This document shows positions 63,767 through 64,000 of a stretch of DNA of 64,000 nucleotides, in pieces. This DNA comes from Hoeflea sp. (GTDB taxonomy: Bacteria; Pseudomonadota; Alphaproteobacteria; Rhizobiales; Rhizobiaceae): the NCBI RefSeq assembly GCF_030682515.1, contig NZ_JAUXOD010000121.1:62001-126000 (forward strand), in the 5' to 3' direction. Each line of letters starts with the position of its first letter. Within the stretch, counting starts at the first letter, position 1. The notes below the pieces were generated by a model. The model searched no databases. It was not told the DNA's origin and worked only from the letters and a program-made list of their open reading frames with translations. The translations under genes were made by a program, and so were the position numbers.

Positions 63767-64000
63767 TCACATTTCGACGATGGGCTCGAAGCCGCCCCAC
63801 ATCATGCGCATGCCGTCGAACGGCATCTTGCTCATGTCATTGCCCATCAGTCCTTCGAGTTGCTTCATCGAGGCGTTCATCCCGGTCTCCGCGGCCTGCT
63901 TGTCTGGCCAGATGATCCAGGAGAACACGACGCTTTCCTCAGCTTCGAGCTTCACTGCCATCGGAAACGAGGTCACCTTGCCGTCCGGCACGTCGGTGCC
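63767..64000 (-). CDS. DUF1428 family protein, C-terminal part (partial)
   Basis: The gene runs off the right edge; 77 residues are visible. DGKVTSFPMAV, ESVVFSWIIWPDK and MPFDGMRMMWGGFEPIVEM are typical of the C-terminal half of the small YbaA/DUF1428 proteins, which have a dimeric alpha+beta barrel fold and no known function. Convergent with ppx. Confidence 0.8.
   Translation of the reverse strand, partial: GTDVPDGKVTSFPMAVKLEAEESVVFSWIIWPDKQAAETGMNASMKQLEGLMGNDMSKMPFDGMRMMWGGFEPIVEM

Noticed and set aside
1-64000. CRISPR arrays, rRNA, tRNA, insertion sequences, prophage
   Set aside because: No regularly spaced repeats, cloverleaf-like RNA, transposase or phage genes were found on either strand by reading.

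Overview
The window reads as chromosome of a high-GC alphaproteobacterium of the order Hyphomicrobiales (Rhizobiales), probably a Rhizobiaceae or Hoeflea-like marine relative. This is inferred from gene order (fabD-fabG-acpP-fabF-mltG-yicC-gmk; rsmA-pdxA-surA-lptD-lptG-lptF-pepA-holC; purN-purM / CDP-alcohol transferase-PerM-hdaA-ppk-ppx; uvrC-pgsA-moaD-moaE), from a divergent OhrR/Ohr pair, from a soluble chemoreceptor ending in WEEF and from a 211-residue rhizobial-type outer-membrane protein. No genus is proven. Coding density is very high, genes are often coupled by ATGA or TGATG overlaps, and I see no rRNA, tRNA, insertion sequence, prophage or CRISPR array.

Layout. 0-3 kb: end of an MFS transporter, a Tas-like aldo/keto reductase, a Na+/Ca2+ exchanger and a small membrane protein. 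3.2-9.8 kb: fatty-acid synthesis (fabD, fabG, acpP, fabF) followed by mltG, yicC and gmk. 9.8-15.3 kb: an accessory amino-acid catabolic block resembling the methionine-degradation (mde) locus of Pseudomonas putida. It holds methionine gamma-lyase (mdeA), an AceE-like 2-oxoacid dehydrogenase E1 (mdeB-like) translationally coupled to a YgeA-type broad-specificity amino-acid racemase, and two divergently placed Lrp/AsnC regulators. 15.4-25.3 kb: rsmA, pdxA, surA, lptD, lptG, lptF, then pepA and holC, covering ribosome maturation, PLP synthesis and LPS export.

25.4-35.7 kb is mixed accessory content: a two-PAS cytoplasmic chemoreceptor, Ada, a MacAB-like efflux set, a GFA-family protein, an ABC-F ATPase and a zinc alcohol dehydrogenase. 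35.7-45.9 kb: a GST, ndk, ung, moaE, moaD, pgsA, uvrC, a cupin, a FolM/PTR1-like reductase, a second Na+/Ca2+ exchanger, an outer-membrane beta-barrel protein, dgkA and a second GST. 45.9-53.7 kb: a lipoprotein RNase T2, two exported proteins of unknown function, a Crp/Fnr regulator next to an FNR-like palindrome, rlmJ, an orphan Mo-bisMGD oxidoreductase, a Tat-signal VOC protein and the OhrR/Ohr peroxide pair with two clear operators. 53.7-64 kb: a nested palindromic intergenic element, cfa, purN, purM, a CDP-alcohol phosphatidyltransferase, a PerM-type permease, hdaA, ppk, ppx and the end of a DUF1428 gene.

The most noteworthy system is the mde-like block, which lies between two core housekeeping clusters. 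Gene content predicts that L-methionine, possibly fed from the D-isomer or a related amino acid by the racemase, is split to 2-oxobutyrate, methanethiol and ammonia, and that the 2-oxobutyrate is oxidised by the E1 protein. The paired Lrp regulators would sense the amino acids. The part of this that goes beyond the Pseudomonas precedent is the coupled racemase and the second Lrp gene.
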